Of a DNA stretch of 64,000 bases, positions 28,577-37,915 are shown in pieces. Location: contig NZ_BMKL01000001.1 of assembly GCF_014644315.1 (NCBI RefSeq), forward strand, positions 879,001-943,000, in the 5' to 3' direction. The first letter of the stretch is position 1. Every line of letters starts with the position of its first letter. This stretch comes from Tsuneonella deserti (GTDB lineage: Bacteria; Pseudomonadota; Alphaproteobacteria; Sphingomonadales; Sphingomonadaceae). A model generated the notes under the pieces. That model was not told the DNA's origin. It was given only the letters and a program-made list of their open reading frames with translations, and did not search any database. The position numbers and the translations under genes were made by a program.

Positions 28577-30006
28577 CGGAACGGGGGCTCGTTGAACGCG
28601 CGCAGCTTCCGCGAGTGCAGCCGGTCGCCTTCGTCCCGCAGCTGGCGGCAGGCGGTGATACCGATTTGAAGGTGAGCCGCGATCGCCTCCTCGTAGAACT
28701 TGTTCGCTTGGCCGGGCAGCTTGATCTCGCCATGGAGCGGCTTGTCCGACACGCACAGCAATGTGCCGTACGGCACGCGGAAGCGATAACCCTGACCAGC
28801 GATTGTGGCGCTTTCCATATCCACGCCTACGGCACGGCTGAGCGACATGCGTCGCGCCGACTGGGTGTATTGCAGTTCCCAGTTCCGATCGTCCGTGGTG
28901 ACGACCGTGCCGGTGCGCATGCGCTGCTTGAGGTCGGCACCATGCGCGCCGCTGACTTCCTCCGCCGCGCTGTAGAGCGCTTGCTGAACTTCCGCGATCG
29001 CGGGTAGCGGAATTTCGGGCGGGAGGACCGTGTCGAGCACGTTGTCGTCGCGCAAGTAGGCATGGGCGAGGACGTAATCGCCGATCTTCTGGCTTGGACG
29101 CAGGCCGCCGCAGTGTCCGATCATCAGCCACGCCTCGGGGCGCAGAACCGCGAGGTGATCGGTGATGGTCTTCGCATTGGAGGGCCCCACGCCAATGTTG
29201 ACGAGCGTGATACCCGAACGGTTTTCGCCGATGAGGTGGTATGCAGGCATCTGGTGCCGGCGCCACGCCGTGTCAGATAGCTCCAGGCGCGCGTCGCTGC
29301 GACGTTCGGTCAACAGCAGTCCACCAGCTCCGGCCAGTGCGGTGCAGCCATTCTCGCCCAACTGCTCCGCCGCCCAGTCGACGAACTCGTCGACGTAGCG
29401 ATGATAATTGGTGAACAGGATGTAGCGCTGGAAATCCTCGATCCGGGTCCCGGTGTAATGCGCCAGGCGGGCAAGCGAGAAGTCGGTGCGAAGCCCGTCG
29501 AACAGTGACAGGGGGATGGTCGCGCCGTCGAGTTCGATCCCGTCGGCCAACTCATCACCAATCAGGGCCAGCTCGGTAGCGGGGAAGTGGCGAGCCAGTA
29601 CTTGCGGGCTGATACCCGCCATCTCGGCCCCGGCGGCACCGTCGAGAACGTAGGGAAACGGTATTTCCTGCCGCGAACGACGGACTTCCATCTCGACGGG
29701 GTAATCGCCGGCGAGATGTTCGAGTTGATCGCGCAGGTAATCTGCGAAAAGCGCGGGCCGGGTGACCGTGGTGGCGTAGACCCCGGGGGCATTGAGACGC
29801 CCGAAGGCGCGGCTGCGGCCGGCTCGCGGTTCGCCGCCTTCGTACCGTACGACGAGCTCGGGATAGGCATAGCTGCCGTCAAGGCGACGGGAGCTGGGCG
29901 GTATGGTGCCGGCCCGCGCGAACGCCAGGACGTCGTCGCGCAGGGCGCTGACGGCCTGATCGTAGAATTGGGTAAGCTGCTGGATTATCGTTTCGACGGA
30001 CTGCAT
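28573..30006 (-). CDS. amn: AMP nucleosidase
   Basis: Hydrolyses AMP to adenine and ribose 5-phosphate, controlling adenylate pools. At 477 aa it has the Amn N-terminal regulatory domain (ETIIQQLTQFYDQAVSAL; RFDGSYAYPEL-like LDGSYAYPELVVRYEG) and a C-terminal phosphorylase fold (LVNIGVGPSNAKTITDHLAV; MIGHCGGLRPSQKIGDYVLAH; VDMESATIAGQGYRFRV). It is first of a two-gene unit with the SDR. Confidence 0.94.
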   Translation of the reverse strand: MQSVETIIQQLTQFYDQAVSALRDDVLAFARAGTIPPSSRRLDGSYAYPELVVRYEGGEPRAGRSRAFGRLNAPGVYATTVTRPALFADYLRDQLEHLAGDYPVEMEVRRSRQEIPFPYVLDGAAGAEMAGISPQVLARHFPATELALIGDELADGIELDGATIPLSLFDGLRTDFSLARLAHYTGTRIEDFQRYILFTNYHRYVDEFVDWAAEQLGENGCTALAGAGGLLLTERRSDARLELSDTAWRRHQMPAYHLIGENRSGITLVNIGVGPSNAKTITDHLAVLRPEAWLMIGHCGGLRPSQKIGDYVLAHAYLRDDNVLDTVLPPEIPLPAIAEVQQALYSAAEEVSGAHGADLKQRMRTGTVVTTDDRNWELQYTQSARRMSLSRAVGVDMESATIAGQGYRFRVPYGTLLCVSDKPLHGEIKLPGQANKFYEEAIAAHLQIGITACRQLRDEGDRLHSRKLRAFNEPPFR

Positions 30007-30032
30007 CGACCGCCGTTACTCTGCCTGCCGGC

Positions 30033-30072
30033 AAAGAAAAAGGGGCGCGGACCTGTTGGTGCCGCGCCCCTT
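30033..30072 (-). terminator. Rho-independent terminator after rpsF-rpsR-rplI
   Basis: AAGGGGCGCGG (30040-30050) pairs with CCGCGCCCCTT (30062-30072), 11 bp with an 11-nt loop. On the minus strand it is followed by TTTTTCTTT (complement of 30033-30041). It lies just after the rplI stop. Confidence 0.9.
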
Positions 30073-30093
30073 GAACTTTCCTGAAGAGTGCGT

Positions 30094-30702
30094 TCAGCCT
30101 TCGCCGGCTTCGGCGCGCTCCTCGAGCAGGTCGGCCGGGATTTCCCCCGGTTCGAGCGACGGATCGACCGCTTCGGTGAAGCCTTCGCTCTCGCCGCGCT
30201 CTTCCTCGGCCATCGCGCCGATGACGTCGACGCCCTGGCGCTGAAGCTCGGCCTCGTCGTCCGAACGGGCGACGTTGGCCTTAACCGTCACGTGCACTTC
30301 AGGGTGAAGTGCGATGGTGACGTCGTGGATGCCGAGCGTCTTGATCGGATGACCCATCACGACCTGGCGCTTGTCGACCTTGTGGCCTGCAGCCTCCAGA
30401 CCCTGGACGACGTCGCGGACGTTGACGGAACCGTAGAGCTGGCCAGCGTTCGACGACGAACGGATCAGGACGATCTCGGCACCGGCGAGCTTCTCGCCAG
30501 ACTTTTCGGCCTCGCCGCGGCGATTGGCGTTCTCGGTTTCGAGGCGCTCGCGGTTGGCTTCGTATACCTTGCGGTTCGCATCGTTGGCGCGAAGCGCCTT
30601 CTTCTGCGGGAGCAGGAAGTTGCGGGCGTAGCCGTCTTTGACGGTGACGACGTCGCCCATAGCGCCAAGCTTGGCGATGCGTTCGAGCAGGATGATTTCC
30701 AT
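30094..30702 (-). CDS. rplI: 50S ribosomal protein L9
   Basis: A 202-aa L9. The N-terminal domain [19 protein letters not shown], with [17 protein letters not shown], is the rRNA-binding signature. A long helix follows, then the C-terminal domain. The last about 50 residues are an acidic extension ([16 protein letters not shown]... AEAGEG) beyond the about 150-aa E. coli protein; such tails occur in sphingomonads. It is last gene of the rpsF operon. Confidence 0.96.
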   Translation of the reverse strand: MEIILLERIAKLGAMGDVVTVKDGYARNFLLPQKKALRANDANRKVYEANRERLETENANRRGEAEKSGEKLAGAEIVLIRSSSNAGQLYGSVNVRDVVQGLEAAGHKVDKRQVVMGHPIKTLGIHDVTIALHPEVHVTVKANVARSDDEAELQRQGVDVIGAMAEEERGESEGFTEAVDPSLEPGEIPADLLEERAEAGEG

Positions 30703-30715
30703 TGGTCTGCCCTCC

Positions 30716-30940
30716 TTACTTCACGATGTAGGGGAGCAGGCCGATCTGGCGCGAACGCTTGATCGCCTGGGCGAGTTCGCGCTGCTTCTTGCCAGACACG
30801 GCGGTGATGCGCGAGGGGACAATCTTGCCGCGCTCGGACATGAAGCCCTGCAGCAGACGCACGTCCTTGTAATCGATCTTCGGCGCGTTCTTGCCCGAGA
30901 AGGGGCAGGACTTGCGGCGGCGGAAAAACGGGCGGGCCAT
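30716..30940 (-). CDS. rpsR: 30S ribosomal protein S18
   Basis: A 74-aa S18 ([59 protein letters not shown]). It binds S6 as a heterodimer on the 30S platform. Its start shares one base with the rpsF stop. Confidence 0.98.
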   Translation of the reverse strand: MARPFFRRRKSCPFSGKNAPKIDYKDVRLLQGFMSERGKIVPSRITAVSGKKQRELAQAIKRSRQIGLLPYIVK

Positions 30941-31341
30941 CAGTCGCGCTCCTCACGGTCACGGCGGGGCTTACGGTCACGATCGCCACCGCGGTCACCG
31001 CGGTCGCCGCGATCGCGGTCGCTCTTGCGCATCATCACGCTCGGGCCAGTCTCGTGCTCATCGACACGAACGGTCAGATAGCGGATGACATCTTCGTTGA
31101 TGCGGGTCTGACGCTCGAGCTCGGCAACAACGGAGCCGGGGCCCTCGATGTTGAGCAGCACGAAGTGCGCCTTGCGGTTGCGGTCGATCTTGTAGGCAAG
31201 ATTCTTGAGACCCCAGGTCTCGGTCTTGGTCACCTTGCCGTCGTTCGCTTCGACGATCTCGGTGGCCGCGGCAGCCAGTGCATCGACCTGAGCCTGGCTC
31301 AGATCCTGGCGCGCGAGGAAAACATGCTCGTAGAGAGCCAT
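30940..31341 (-). CDS. rpsF: 30S ribosomal protein S6
   Basis: A 133-aa S6 ([57 protein letters not shown]). The C-terminal 25 residues are a charged Arg/Asp/Gly tail ([15 protein letters not shown]), a low-complexity extension common in alphaproteobacterial S6. First gene of the operon; the promoter must lie in the 180-nt gap shared with the divergent DUF808 gene. Confidence 0.97.
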   Translation of the reverse strand: MALYEHVFLARQDLSQAQVDALAAAATEIVEANDGKVTKTETWGLKNLAYKIDRNRKAHFVLLNIEGPGSVVAELERQTRINEDVIRYLTVRVDEHETGPSVMMRKSDRDRGDRGDRGGDRDRKPRRDREERD

Positions 31342-31520
31342 TTCGCGGTCCTTTGGTTATGCCGATCGCTGGCTTGTCCGTCCGGATGACGGGGCCCCTC
31401 CGGCTTTCTTCTTTCTCCGGGCTAACCTGGAAAGGGGGCGCTCATAGCGGTTGCGCGCCCAAAAGCAAGTCTTGTGCGCTTGCGAAGGCGCGGGCACTGC
31501 CTGCCATGAAGGAGACCCCG

Positions 31521-32474
31521 ATGCCCGGCGGCCTGGTAGCATTGCTTGACGATATCTCGGTGATCGCGCGCGCCGCGGCCGCGTCTGTGGATGATGTGGG
31601 CGTGGCGGCAAGTCGTGCGGGAGCCAAGGCCGCCGGGGTGGTGATCGACGATGCAGCGGTCACCCCAAACTACGTGACCGGCCTCACACCGGACCGCGAG
31701 CTGCCGATCATTGCCAAGATCACGCGCGGCAGCCTCAAGAACAAGCTGCTGATCCTGCTGCCCGCGGCCTTGCTCCTGAGCGAATTCCTGCCTTGGGCGA
31801 TAACCCCGCTGCTGATGATGGGCGGCGCTTACCTGAGTTACGAAGGGGCCGAGAAAATCCTCGAGCGCCTAGGGGGCGCGAAGCACGGGGAAACGCTCGA
31901 GGATCCGATCGATGATCCGATCGCCTTCGAAAAGGCGCGGGTCGGCGGGGCGGTGCGGACCGACCTTATCCTGTCTGCCGAGATCATGGCGATCACGCTG
32001 GCATCCGTCGCGGCGGAAAGCCTGCTGGCGAGGGCGGCCGTGCTGGCGATCGTCGGCATCGGCATCACCGTAGTGGTCTATGGAGCAGTCGGCATCATCG
32101 TGAAGATGGACGACATCGGCCTGCACCTCGCCCGGCGGAGTACACCGTGGGTCCAGCGATTCGGCCGCGCGCTCGTCCATGCCATGCCGCACGTATTGGT
32201 AGCCCTGTCGGCAGTCGGGACCGTGGCGATGTTGTGGGTCGGTGGGGGAATCATCCTGCACGGACTGACCGGACTCGGGGTTCACGGGCCGGAGCATGTG
32301 GTGGAGAGTGTCCGTCACAGCGTGCAGGCTGCGACCGGTGCACTTGGCGGGGTGCTGGGATGGCTTGCCTATGCAGCCTTGTCCGCCATGGTGGGGTTGG
32401 TGCTCGGAGCGCTCATCGCGGTCCTGCTCCATTCGGTCCATCTTGTGCGCGGAACGCACGAGAAAGCTGCCTAG
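31521..32474 (+). CDS. DUF808 (YedI-like) integral membrane protein
   Basis: A 317-aa inner-membrane protein, MPGGLVALLDDISVIAR at the start, the conserved opening of the DUF808 family. It then has about 6-7 hydrophobic segments (LLILLPAALLLSEFLPWAI; AVLAIVGIGITVVVYGAVGI; LVLGALIAVLLHSV). The function is unknown. The start ATG 31521 has GAAGGAG 9 nt upstream, better than the ATG at 31506 that carries it. Its stop shares CTAG with the convergent Mur ligase. Confidence 0.88.
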   Translation: MPGGLVALLDDISVIARAAAASVDDVGVAASRAGAKAAGVVIDDAAVTPNYVTGLTPDRELPIIAKITRGSLKNKLLILLPAALLLSEFLPWAITPLLMMGGAYLSYEGAEKILERLGGAKHGETLEDPIDDPIAFEKARVGGAVRTDLILSAEIMAITLASVAAESLLARAAVLAIVGIGITVVVYGAVGIIVKMDDIGLHLARRSTPWVQRFGRALVHAMPHVLVALSAVGTVAMLWVGGGIILHGLTGLGVHGPEHVVESVRHSVQAATGALGGVLGWLAYAALSAMVGLVLGALIAVLLHSVHLVRGTHEKAA

Positions 32475-33889
32475 GAAAGTCGAGCGAAAAGCTCCTTGGC
32501 GAAGTCCGTCAGGGTGTCGTCACGCGCGCCCATCACCAGCACGCGGTCACCCGGCCGGGCGAGTGCCGCGATCCTGTCGGCGATGGCCTCCCGCGCCGGA
32601 ATATGCTCGGCCCGGCCACCTGCTTCAGAAATCAGCTGGACGACCCGGTCGGCCCCCTCACTCCGGTCGACCGTCCCGCCGAAATAGACCGGGTCGCAGA
32701 TCAGCGTCACGTCGTCGCCACCGAGTTCGCGGGCGAAGGTTTCCGCCAACTCATGCCCCATCTGGCGCAAGGGGCCGTATCCGTGAGGCTGGAAGAAGGC
32801 GATCACCCGTCCGGGATGCTGCTTGAGAGTGCGCAAGGTCGCCGCGCACTTTTCGGGATTGTGACCAAAGTCGTCGATCACGGTGATGCCCGACGGACTG
32901 GTTCCGATGACGTCGAAGCGCCTCGCTAGACCGGCGAACGAGCTCAGCGCTTCTGAAGCCTCGGCAACCGGCACGCCCGCGGCGCTGGCAGCTGCGACAG
33001 CAGCGAGGGCATTGGAAAGGTTGTGGCGGCCCGGCATGGACAGGCGCAATGGGTGCGTCGTGCCGTCGCGCCGATCGAGGATGGTCGCTTCGAGGCCAGC
33101 AGGTAAATCGATCACCGATCCGGCATCGGCAGAGAGCTGCGCATCGGGAGAGTCGATGCCGAAAGCGATCACCTGCCCCTCCTCGCCTGCCAAGGCCCGC
33201 GCTTCGGGATCGTCGAAGTTCACCGCCCTTGCACCCGAAAGGGAAAGGAAGTCCCGGAACAACTCCCGCAGCTCGTCCATGCTCTTGTGATCGAGACTGA
33301 TGTTGAGCAGCACGCCCACCGACGGACGGTAGAGCGCAATTGATCCGTCGCTCTCGTCGACCTCGCTGATGTAGAGATCCCCGCCGCCGACATGTGCGCT
33401 CGCGAAAGGATCGGCGGCGGAAACGAAGTTCTTCATCACCGCGCCGTTCATGATCGTCGGGTGCCGGCCAGCCCGGTGCATGATCCACCCGAGCATCGCC
33501 GTGACGGTGCTCTTGCCGCTGGTACCCGCAATCGCGATGCTCTGCGCAGCCGAGTTGAACAGGGCGGAGTTAAGCTCCGCCCGCGTCATCCGGCGGCAAC
33601 CGAGTTCTCCGGCGCGGACGATCTCGGGGACGGTGTCCTCGACCGCGGCGCTGGCGACCACGATCTGGTCGGAAGATTGCACCCCGCTGCCATCCTGGGG
33701 GAACAGCGCGAAACCGTTTTCGGCAAGCCACGAGAACTTGGCCGGAGTTCTACCCTGATCGTTGCTGCGGTCGGACCCAGCGACGCTACCGCCGAGCCCG
33801 TGGACGATCTGCGCCAGCGGCAACATCCCGGAACCGCCGATTCCGCAGAAGAACCAGGGCTGGGCGGCGGGATCGATCGGCTGCTGCAT
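32471..33889 (-). CDS. Mur ligase family protein (MurC/Mpl-like)
   Basis: A 472-aa three-domain Mur ligase. The N-terminal UDP-MurNAc fold is FFCGIGGSGMLPLAQIV, the ATP loop is GTSGKST (MurC/Mpl usually GTHGKTT), and further segments are EVDESDGS, the MPGRHNLSNALAA ADP site, and DDFGHNPEKCAATL. It is not in a dcw cluster. It is divergent from an LD-carboxypeptidase gene 62 nt away. That pairing suggests Mpl-like recycling (re-attaching a peptide to UDP-MurNAc), but an alternative MurC-like role is possible. Confidence 0.75.
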   Translation of the reverse strand: MQQPIDPAAQPWFFCGIGGSGMLPLAQIVHGLGGSVAGSDRSNDQGRTPAKFSWLAENGFALFPQDGSGVQSSDQIVVASAAVEDTVPEIVRAGELGCRRMTRAELNSALFNSAAQSIAIAGTSGKSTVTAMLGWIMHRAGRHPTIMNGAVMKNFVSAADPFASAHVGGGDLYISEVDESDGSIALYRPSVGVLLNISLDHKSMDELRELFRDFLSLSGARAVNFDDPEARALAGEEGQVIAFGIDSPDAQLSADAGSVIDLPAGLEATILDRRDGTTHPLRLSMPGRHNLSNALAAVAAASAAGVPVAEASEALSSFAGLARRFDVIGTSPSGITVIDDFGHNPEKCAATLRTLKQHPGRVIAFFQPHGYGPLRQMGHELAETFARELGGDDVTLICDPVYFGGTVDRSEGADRVVQLISEAGGRAEHIPAREAIADRIAALARPGDRVLVMGARDDTLTDFAKELFARLS

Positions 33890-33951
33890 AATTCAGGCGG
33901 ATGCCTAGTCGGGGATGCACAAGATGTGAAGCGGCTGCTAGGCCTCCCGCG

Positions 33952-34779
33952 ATGACCCGCGTCGCTATCTGCGCCCCTGCCACTCCGATCACCCGCGACG
34001 TGGCGGATGCGGTCGGCGCGCTCGTCACGGCCCATTTTCCCGAAATCAGGCTCGTCTTCCATGAGCAGTGCTTCGCCTCGGATGGCCATTTCGCCGGACC
34101 GGATGCGGCGCGCCTCACAGCCCTGCTGGAGTGCGCCAACGATTCGTCTTTCGACGCGGTGTGGTTCGCGCGCGGCGGGTACGGCTCAAATCGCATTGCG
34201 CGCGCTGCAATCGAGCGGATGAACGATGCGGCGCGCCGCAAGGGCTACCTCGGCTTTTCGGATTGCGGCTTTATTCTGGGAGGATTGTACCGGGAACGGA
34301 TAGGCAGGCCGGCGCACGGTCCGATGCCGGTCAACGTGCTGTCGGAAGAGGGACCCGCCGCGGTGCTCCGGTCGCTCTCCTGGCTGGCGGGGAGCGAGGA
34401 CTGGCTGGAGCCGGGACTGGATGGCAGGCCCACGGTAGCCTTCAATCTCATGACGCTCTCCGCACTCACGGGGACGTCCCTGATGCCGGATCTTACAGGC
34501 CATGTCGTGATCGTGGAGGAAGTGGCGGAGCATCTCTATGCAATCGACCGCCTGTTCTTCCATGTAGTCGCGCATTTGAGGGGGGTCGCAGGGCTGCGCC
34601 TCGGGACCGTGACCGCGGTGCCGGAAAATGATCGGCCGTTCGGCTCGGAGGCCGAGGACATCGCCCGTTACTGGTGCGATCGTGCTGGCATTCCATACCT
34701 TGGCCGGGCGCGGGTCGGCCACGATCCTTCCAACACCATCGTACCCTTCGGCCTTGCCGCCGGAGGCGCCCGCGCATAG
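33952..34779 (+). CDS. LD-carboxypeptidase (S66, LdcA-like)
   Basis: A 275-aa S66 serine peptidase. ICAPATPITRDVADAV is the N-terminus. The nucleophile region is WFARGGYGSNRIA (LdcA: RGGYG), followed by YLGFSDCGFIL. The C-terminal LLFVEEV-like segment is HVVIVEEVAEHLYAIDR. LdcA removes the terminal D-Ala from tetrapeptides in the cytosol during wall recycling; its tripeptide product is the Mpl substrate, fitting the divergent Mur ligase. ATG 33952 is chosen over an upstream start that overlaps the intergenic region. Confidence 0.85.
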   Translation: MTRVAICAPATPITRDVADAVGALVTAHFPEIRLVFHEQCFASDGHFAGPDAARLTALLECANDSSFDAVWFARGGYGSNRIARAAIERMNDAARRKGYLGFSDCGFILGGLYRERIGRPAHGPMPVNVLSEEGPAAVLRSLSWLAGSEDWLEPGLDGRPTVAFNLMTLSALTGTSLMPDLTGHVVIVEEVAEHLYAIDRLFFHVVAHLRGVAGLRLGTVTAVPENDRPFGSEAEDIARYWCDRAGIPYLGRARVGHDPSNTIVPFGLAAGGARA

Positions 34780-34806
34780 TCGCGCGGGCCAAAGGAGAGT
34801 CATTGA

Positions 34807-35745
34807 ATGAGAGCGTTCGTGTTCCCCGGACAGGGCAGCCAGAAGGTCGGCATGGGAGTGGATCTTTCCGCCGCCAGCAGCGCCGCACGCGAGGTATTCC
34901 AGGAGGTTGACGACGCCCTTGGCGCCAAGCTTTCCGCCATCATGGCCGAGGGTCCCGACGACCAGCTCACCCTCACCGAGAATGCACAGCCGGCGATCAT
35001 GGCCAACGCGATTGCGGTCCTGCGGGTGCTGGAAAAGGAAGGTGGACTAGCAATAACCGAGGTGGCCAACTGCGTCGCAGGTCACAGCCTTGGCGAATAT
35101 ACCGCCCTGTGCGCGGCGGGCGCGTTCACCCTTGCCGATACTGCGCGGCTTCTCCGCCTGCGCGGGAAGGCGATGCAGGCGGCGGTGCCGGTGGGGGAGG
35201 GCGCGATGTGCGCGCTTCTGGGAGCCGATCTCGACAAGGCCCAGGCGCTCGCCCAAGCGGCTGCGGAAGGTCAGGTTTGCCAGGTCGCCAACGACAACGA
35301 TCCAGGGCAGGTGGTTCTCTCGGGCCACCGCGAGGCGGTCGAACGGGCGGTCGCGCTGGTGAAGGAGCACGGAATCAAGCGCGGCGTCCTCCTGCCTGTT
35401 TCCGCACCGTTTCACTGCAGCCTGATGCAGCCTGCCGCCGACGCGATGTCGGAAGCACTGGAGAAGACCCCACCGCATACGTTTCGCCTGCCGTTGTATG
35501 CGAATGTGACCGCGGCGGCCGTTACCGATCCGGCCGAGGAACAGCGCCTGCTGGTCGAGCAGGTCTGTGGCCGTGTCCGCTGGCGTGAAAGCGTGCTGGC
35601 GATGCGCGCGGCGGGAGTAGAGGAGTTCGTCGAACTCGGCGGAAAGGTGCTCGGGCCGATGATCGGCCGCATCGACCCGCAAGCGAAAGTGACGAGCGTG
35701 ATCACGATGGCCGACATCGAGGCGTTCGCGAAGGAGATCGGATGA
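34807..35745 (+). CDS. fabD: Malonyl-CoA:ACP transacylase
   Basis: Loads malonyl onto ACP for fatty-acid synthesis. It starts MRAFVFPGQGSQKVGMG. The active site is AGHSLGEYTALCAAG (Ser), with the histidine in PVSAPFHCSLMQPA. The protein has 312 aa, normal. Its ATGA overlap with fabG indicates coupling. An RBS AAGGAGAG lies upstream. Confidence 0.96.
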   Translation: MRAFVFPGQGSQKVGMGVDLSAASSAAREVFQEVDDALGAKLSAIMAEGPDDQLTLTENAQPAIMANAIAVLRVLEKEGGLAITEVANCVAGHSLGEYTALCAAGAFTLADTARLLRLRGKAMQAAVPVGEGAMCALLGADLDKAQALAQAAAEGQVCQVANDNDPGQVVLSGHREAVERAVALVKEHGIKRGVLLPVSAPFHCSLMQPAADAMSEALEKTPPHTFRLPLYANVTAAAVTDPAEEQRLLVEQVCGRVRWRESVLAMRAAGVEEFVELGGKVLGPMIGRIDPQAKVTSVITMADIEAFAKEIG

Positions 35746-36497
35746 TGTTCAACCTTGAAGGAATGACCGCGCTGGTCACCGGCGCGAGCGGCGGGATCGG
35801 TTCGTCGATCGCCTACGCCCTCGCTCGTCAGGGGGCGCGGCTTGCGCTGTCCGGCTCCAACGGCGACAAGCTGCGAGTGTTTCGCGAACAGCTCAATCGC
35901 GAAGTCGGCGGCGACCACGTGGAGATCACCTGCAATCTGTCGAACACAACGCAGGTGGAAGAGCTTGTCCCCGCCGCCCTCGATACCTTCGGCAAGCTCG
36001 ACATCCTGGTGAACAACGCCGGGATCACCCGCGACAACCTCGCGATGCGGATGAAGGACGAGGAATGGGACGAGGTGATCCGCATCAACCTCGAAGCCGC
36101 GTTCCGCCTCATGCGCGCGTCGGCGAAGCCGATGATGAAGGCGCGCTTCGGGCGCATCGTCACCATCACCAGCGTGGTTGGCGCCACCGGAAACCCGGGG
36201 CAGGTCAATTATGCCGCAGCCAAGGGCGGGCTCACCGCGATGTCCAAATCGCTTGCACAGGAGCTCGCCAGCCGGGGCATCACCGTCAACTGCGTCGCCC
36301 CGGGCTTCATTCGCACTGCAATGACCGAAAAGCTGCCGGAGGCGCAGAAGGATGCGCTCAATGCCCGTATCCCGATGGGGCGCATGGGCGAGGGCGAGGA
36401 CATCGGCGCCGCGGTGGTCTATCTTGCCTCGAAGGAGGCCGGATACGTCACCGGACAGACGCTGCACGTGAACGGCGGGATGGCGATGCTCTCGTAA
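35742..36497 (+). CDS. fabG: 3-oxoacyl-ACP reductase
   Basis: NADPH-dependent ketoreductase of fatty-acid elongation. It has ALVTGASGGIGSSIAYAL, NNAGITRDNLAMRM, and catalytic ITSVVG...NYAAAKGGL, ending GQTLHVNGGMAM, all canonical FabG. The protein has 251 aa. It follows fabD; acpP and fabF are not in the window. Confidence 0.95.
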   Translation: MMFNLEGMTALVTGASGGIGSSIAYALARQGARLALSGSNGDKLRVFREQLNREVGGDHVEITCNLSNTTQVEELVPAALDTFGKLDILVNNAGITRDNLAMRMKDEEWDEVIRINLEAAFRLMRASAKPMMKARFGRIVTITSVVGATGNPGQVNYAAAKGGLTAMSKSLAQELASRGITVNCVAPGFIRTAMTEKLPEAQKDALNARIPMGRMGEGEDIGAAVVYLASKEAGYVTGQTLHVNGGMAMLS

Positions 36498-36656
36498 GGG
36501 GGCGTTATCCCCAGCGAATCAGGGCGGGCGCTGCTTCATCCTTGCTCCGAACGGCCTCCCCGCTAAGGATATTTCATGTTTTCCGGACGCTCGAGGGCGA
36601 TTCCGGCCGCCGCGAAGCAGGTGGCCGGCGGGCGAGAGGGGTAAGAGTAGGAACCG

Positions 36657-37784
36657 ATGAAAGCCACGATCGAACGCGCGACGCTGCTGCGCTGCCTTTC
36701 CCACGTTCAATCGGTGGTGGAGCGCCGCAACACGATCCCGATTCTCTCGAACGTGCTTCTCGAAGCATCCGACGGCGGATCGCTCAAGGTGATGGCAACC
36801 GATCTCGACCTGCAAGTGGTCGAGAACATGGCCGCCGCCAGCGTGGAGCAGGCAGGGGCAATCACTGTTTCGGCGCACCTGCTGTTCGACATCGCCCGCA
36901 AGCTGCAGGAAGGCAGCCAGGTCAGCCTGGAGACCGCCGACAACCGCATGACGGTAAAGGCCGGGCGCAGCCGCTTCTCGCTCCCGACCTTGCCGCGTGA
37001 CGATTTCCCGGTGATCGTGGAAGGCGATCTTCCGACCAGCTTCGAACTTCCGGCGCGCACGCTGGCCGAGCTGATCGACCGGACGCGCTTCGCGATCTCC
37101 ACGGAGGAGACGCGGTATTATCTCAACGGCATCTTCCTCCACGTTTCCGACGAGGATCAGCCAGTGCTGAAGGCGGCCGCGACCGATGGTCACCGTCTTG
37201 CACGCTTCACCATCCAGCGCCCCGATGGCGCAGAGGGCATGCCCGACGTGATCGTTCCGCGCAAAGCGGTCGCCGAATTGCGCAAGCTGCTCGAGGAAGC
37301 ACTCGACGGGAATGTGCAGGTCGACCTGTCCGCAAGCAAGATCCGCTTCACCCTGGGTGGTGAGGGCGGGGTGGTACTGACCAGCAAGCTGATCGACGGC
37401 ACGTTCCCCGATTACAGCCGCGTCATTCCGACCGGTAACGACAAGTTGCTGCGGCTGGACCCGAGGAGCTTCTACGAAGGGGTCGACCGCGTAGCGACGA
37501 TCGCCACCGAGAAGACCCGCGCGGTCAAGATGGGGCTCGACACCGACAAGGTGACGCTGTCGGTCACCAGCCCCGACAACGGCACCGCAGCCGAGGAAGT
37601 GCCCGCGGACTATCGTGCCGACGGGATGGAGATCGGCTTCAACGCGAATTACCTGAAGGATATCCTTCACCAGATCGACGGCGACACGGTGGAGCTTCAC
37701 CTCGCCGATCCGGGCGCGCCGACGCTTATCCGGCAGGACGAGAACAGCCCGGCGCTCTACGTCCTCATGCCCATGCGCGTCTAG
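36657..37784 (+). CDS. dnaN: DNA polymerase III beta subunit (sliding clamp)
   Basis: The ring-shaped processivity factor. The 375-aa product begins MKATIERATLLRCLSHVQSV, has three clamp folds and the C-terminal YVLMPMRV. It is not next to dnaA or recF here; it follows fabDG with a 159-nt gap. Its TAG stop at 37782-37784 is the left edge of the accessory island, so the clamp gene's 3' end is the probable integration side. The coding sequence itself is intact. Confidence 0.97.
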   Translation: MKATIERATLLRCLSHVQSVVERRNTIPILSNVLLEASDGGSLKVMATDLDLQVVENMAAASVEQAGAITVSAHLLFDIARKLQEGSQVSLETADNRMTVKAGRSRFSLPTLPRDDFPVIVEGDLPTSFELPARTLAELIDRTRFAISTEETRYYLNGIFLHVSDEDQPVLKAAATDGHRLARFTIQRPDGAEGMPDVIVPRKAVAELRKLLEEALDGNVQVDLSASKIRFTLGGEGGVVLTSKLIDGTFPDYSRVIPTGNDKLLRLDPRSFYEGVDRVATIATEKTRAVKMGLDTDKVTLSVTSPDNGTAAEEVPADYRADGMEIGFNANYLKDILHQIDGDTVELHLADPGAPTLIRQDENSPALYVLMPMRV

Positions 37785-37915
37785 ACGGCGAACTGTGTGT
37801 AAAGTGTAAGGTACGAGTTTCGATGGCGGAAATCAAGGCAAATTAGCGCCTTCGAGATCGATCTCAGTCGAAACGAGCTCTTCTAGTTACGCGAACCTGC
37901 TGTATGTAAAATGGC

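Noticed and set aside
36498..36656. Origin of replication next to dnaN
   Set aside because: The 159-nt gap has no DnaA-box cluster (TTATCCACA-like) and no AT-rich tract; dnaA is not present.
37854..37865. 12-nt palindrome GAGATCGATCTC downstream of dnaN
   Set aside because: It might be part of an attachment site, but a 12-nt palindrome alone is weak and no second copy was found.
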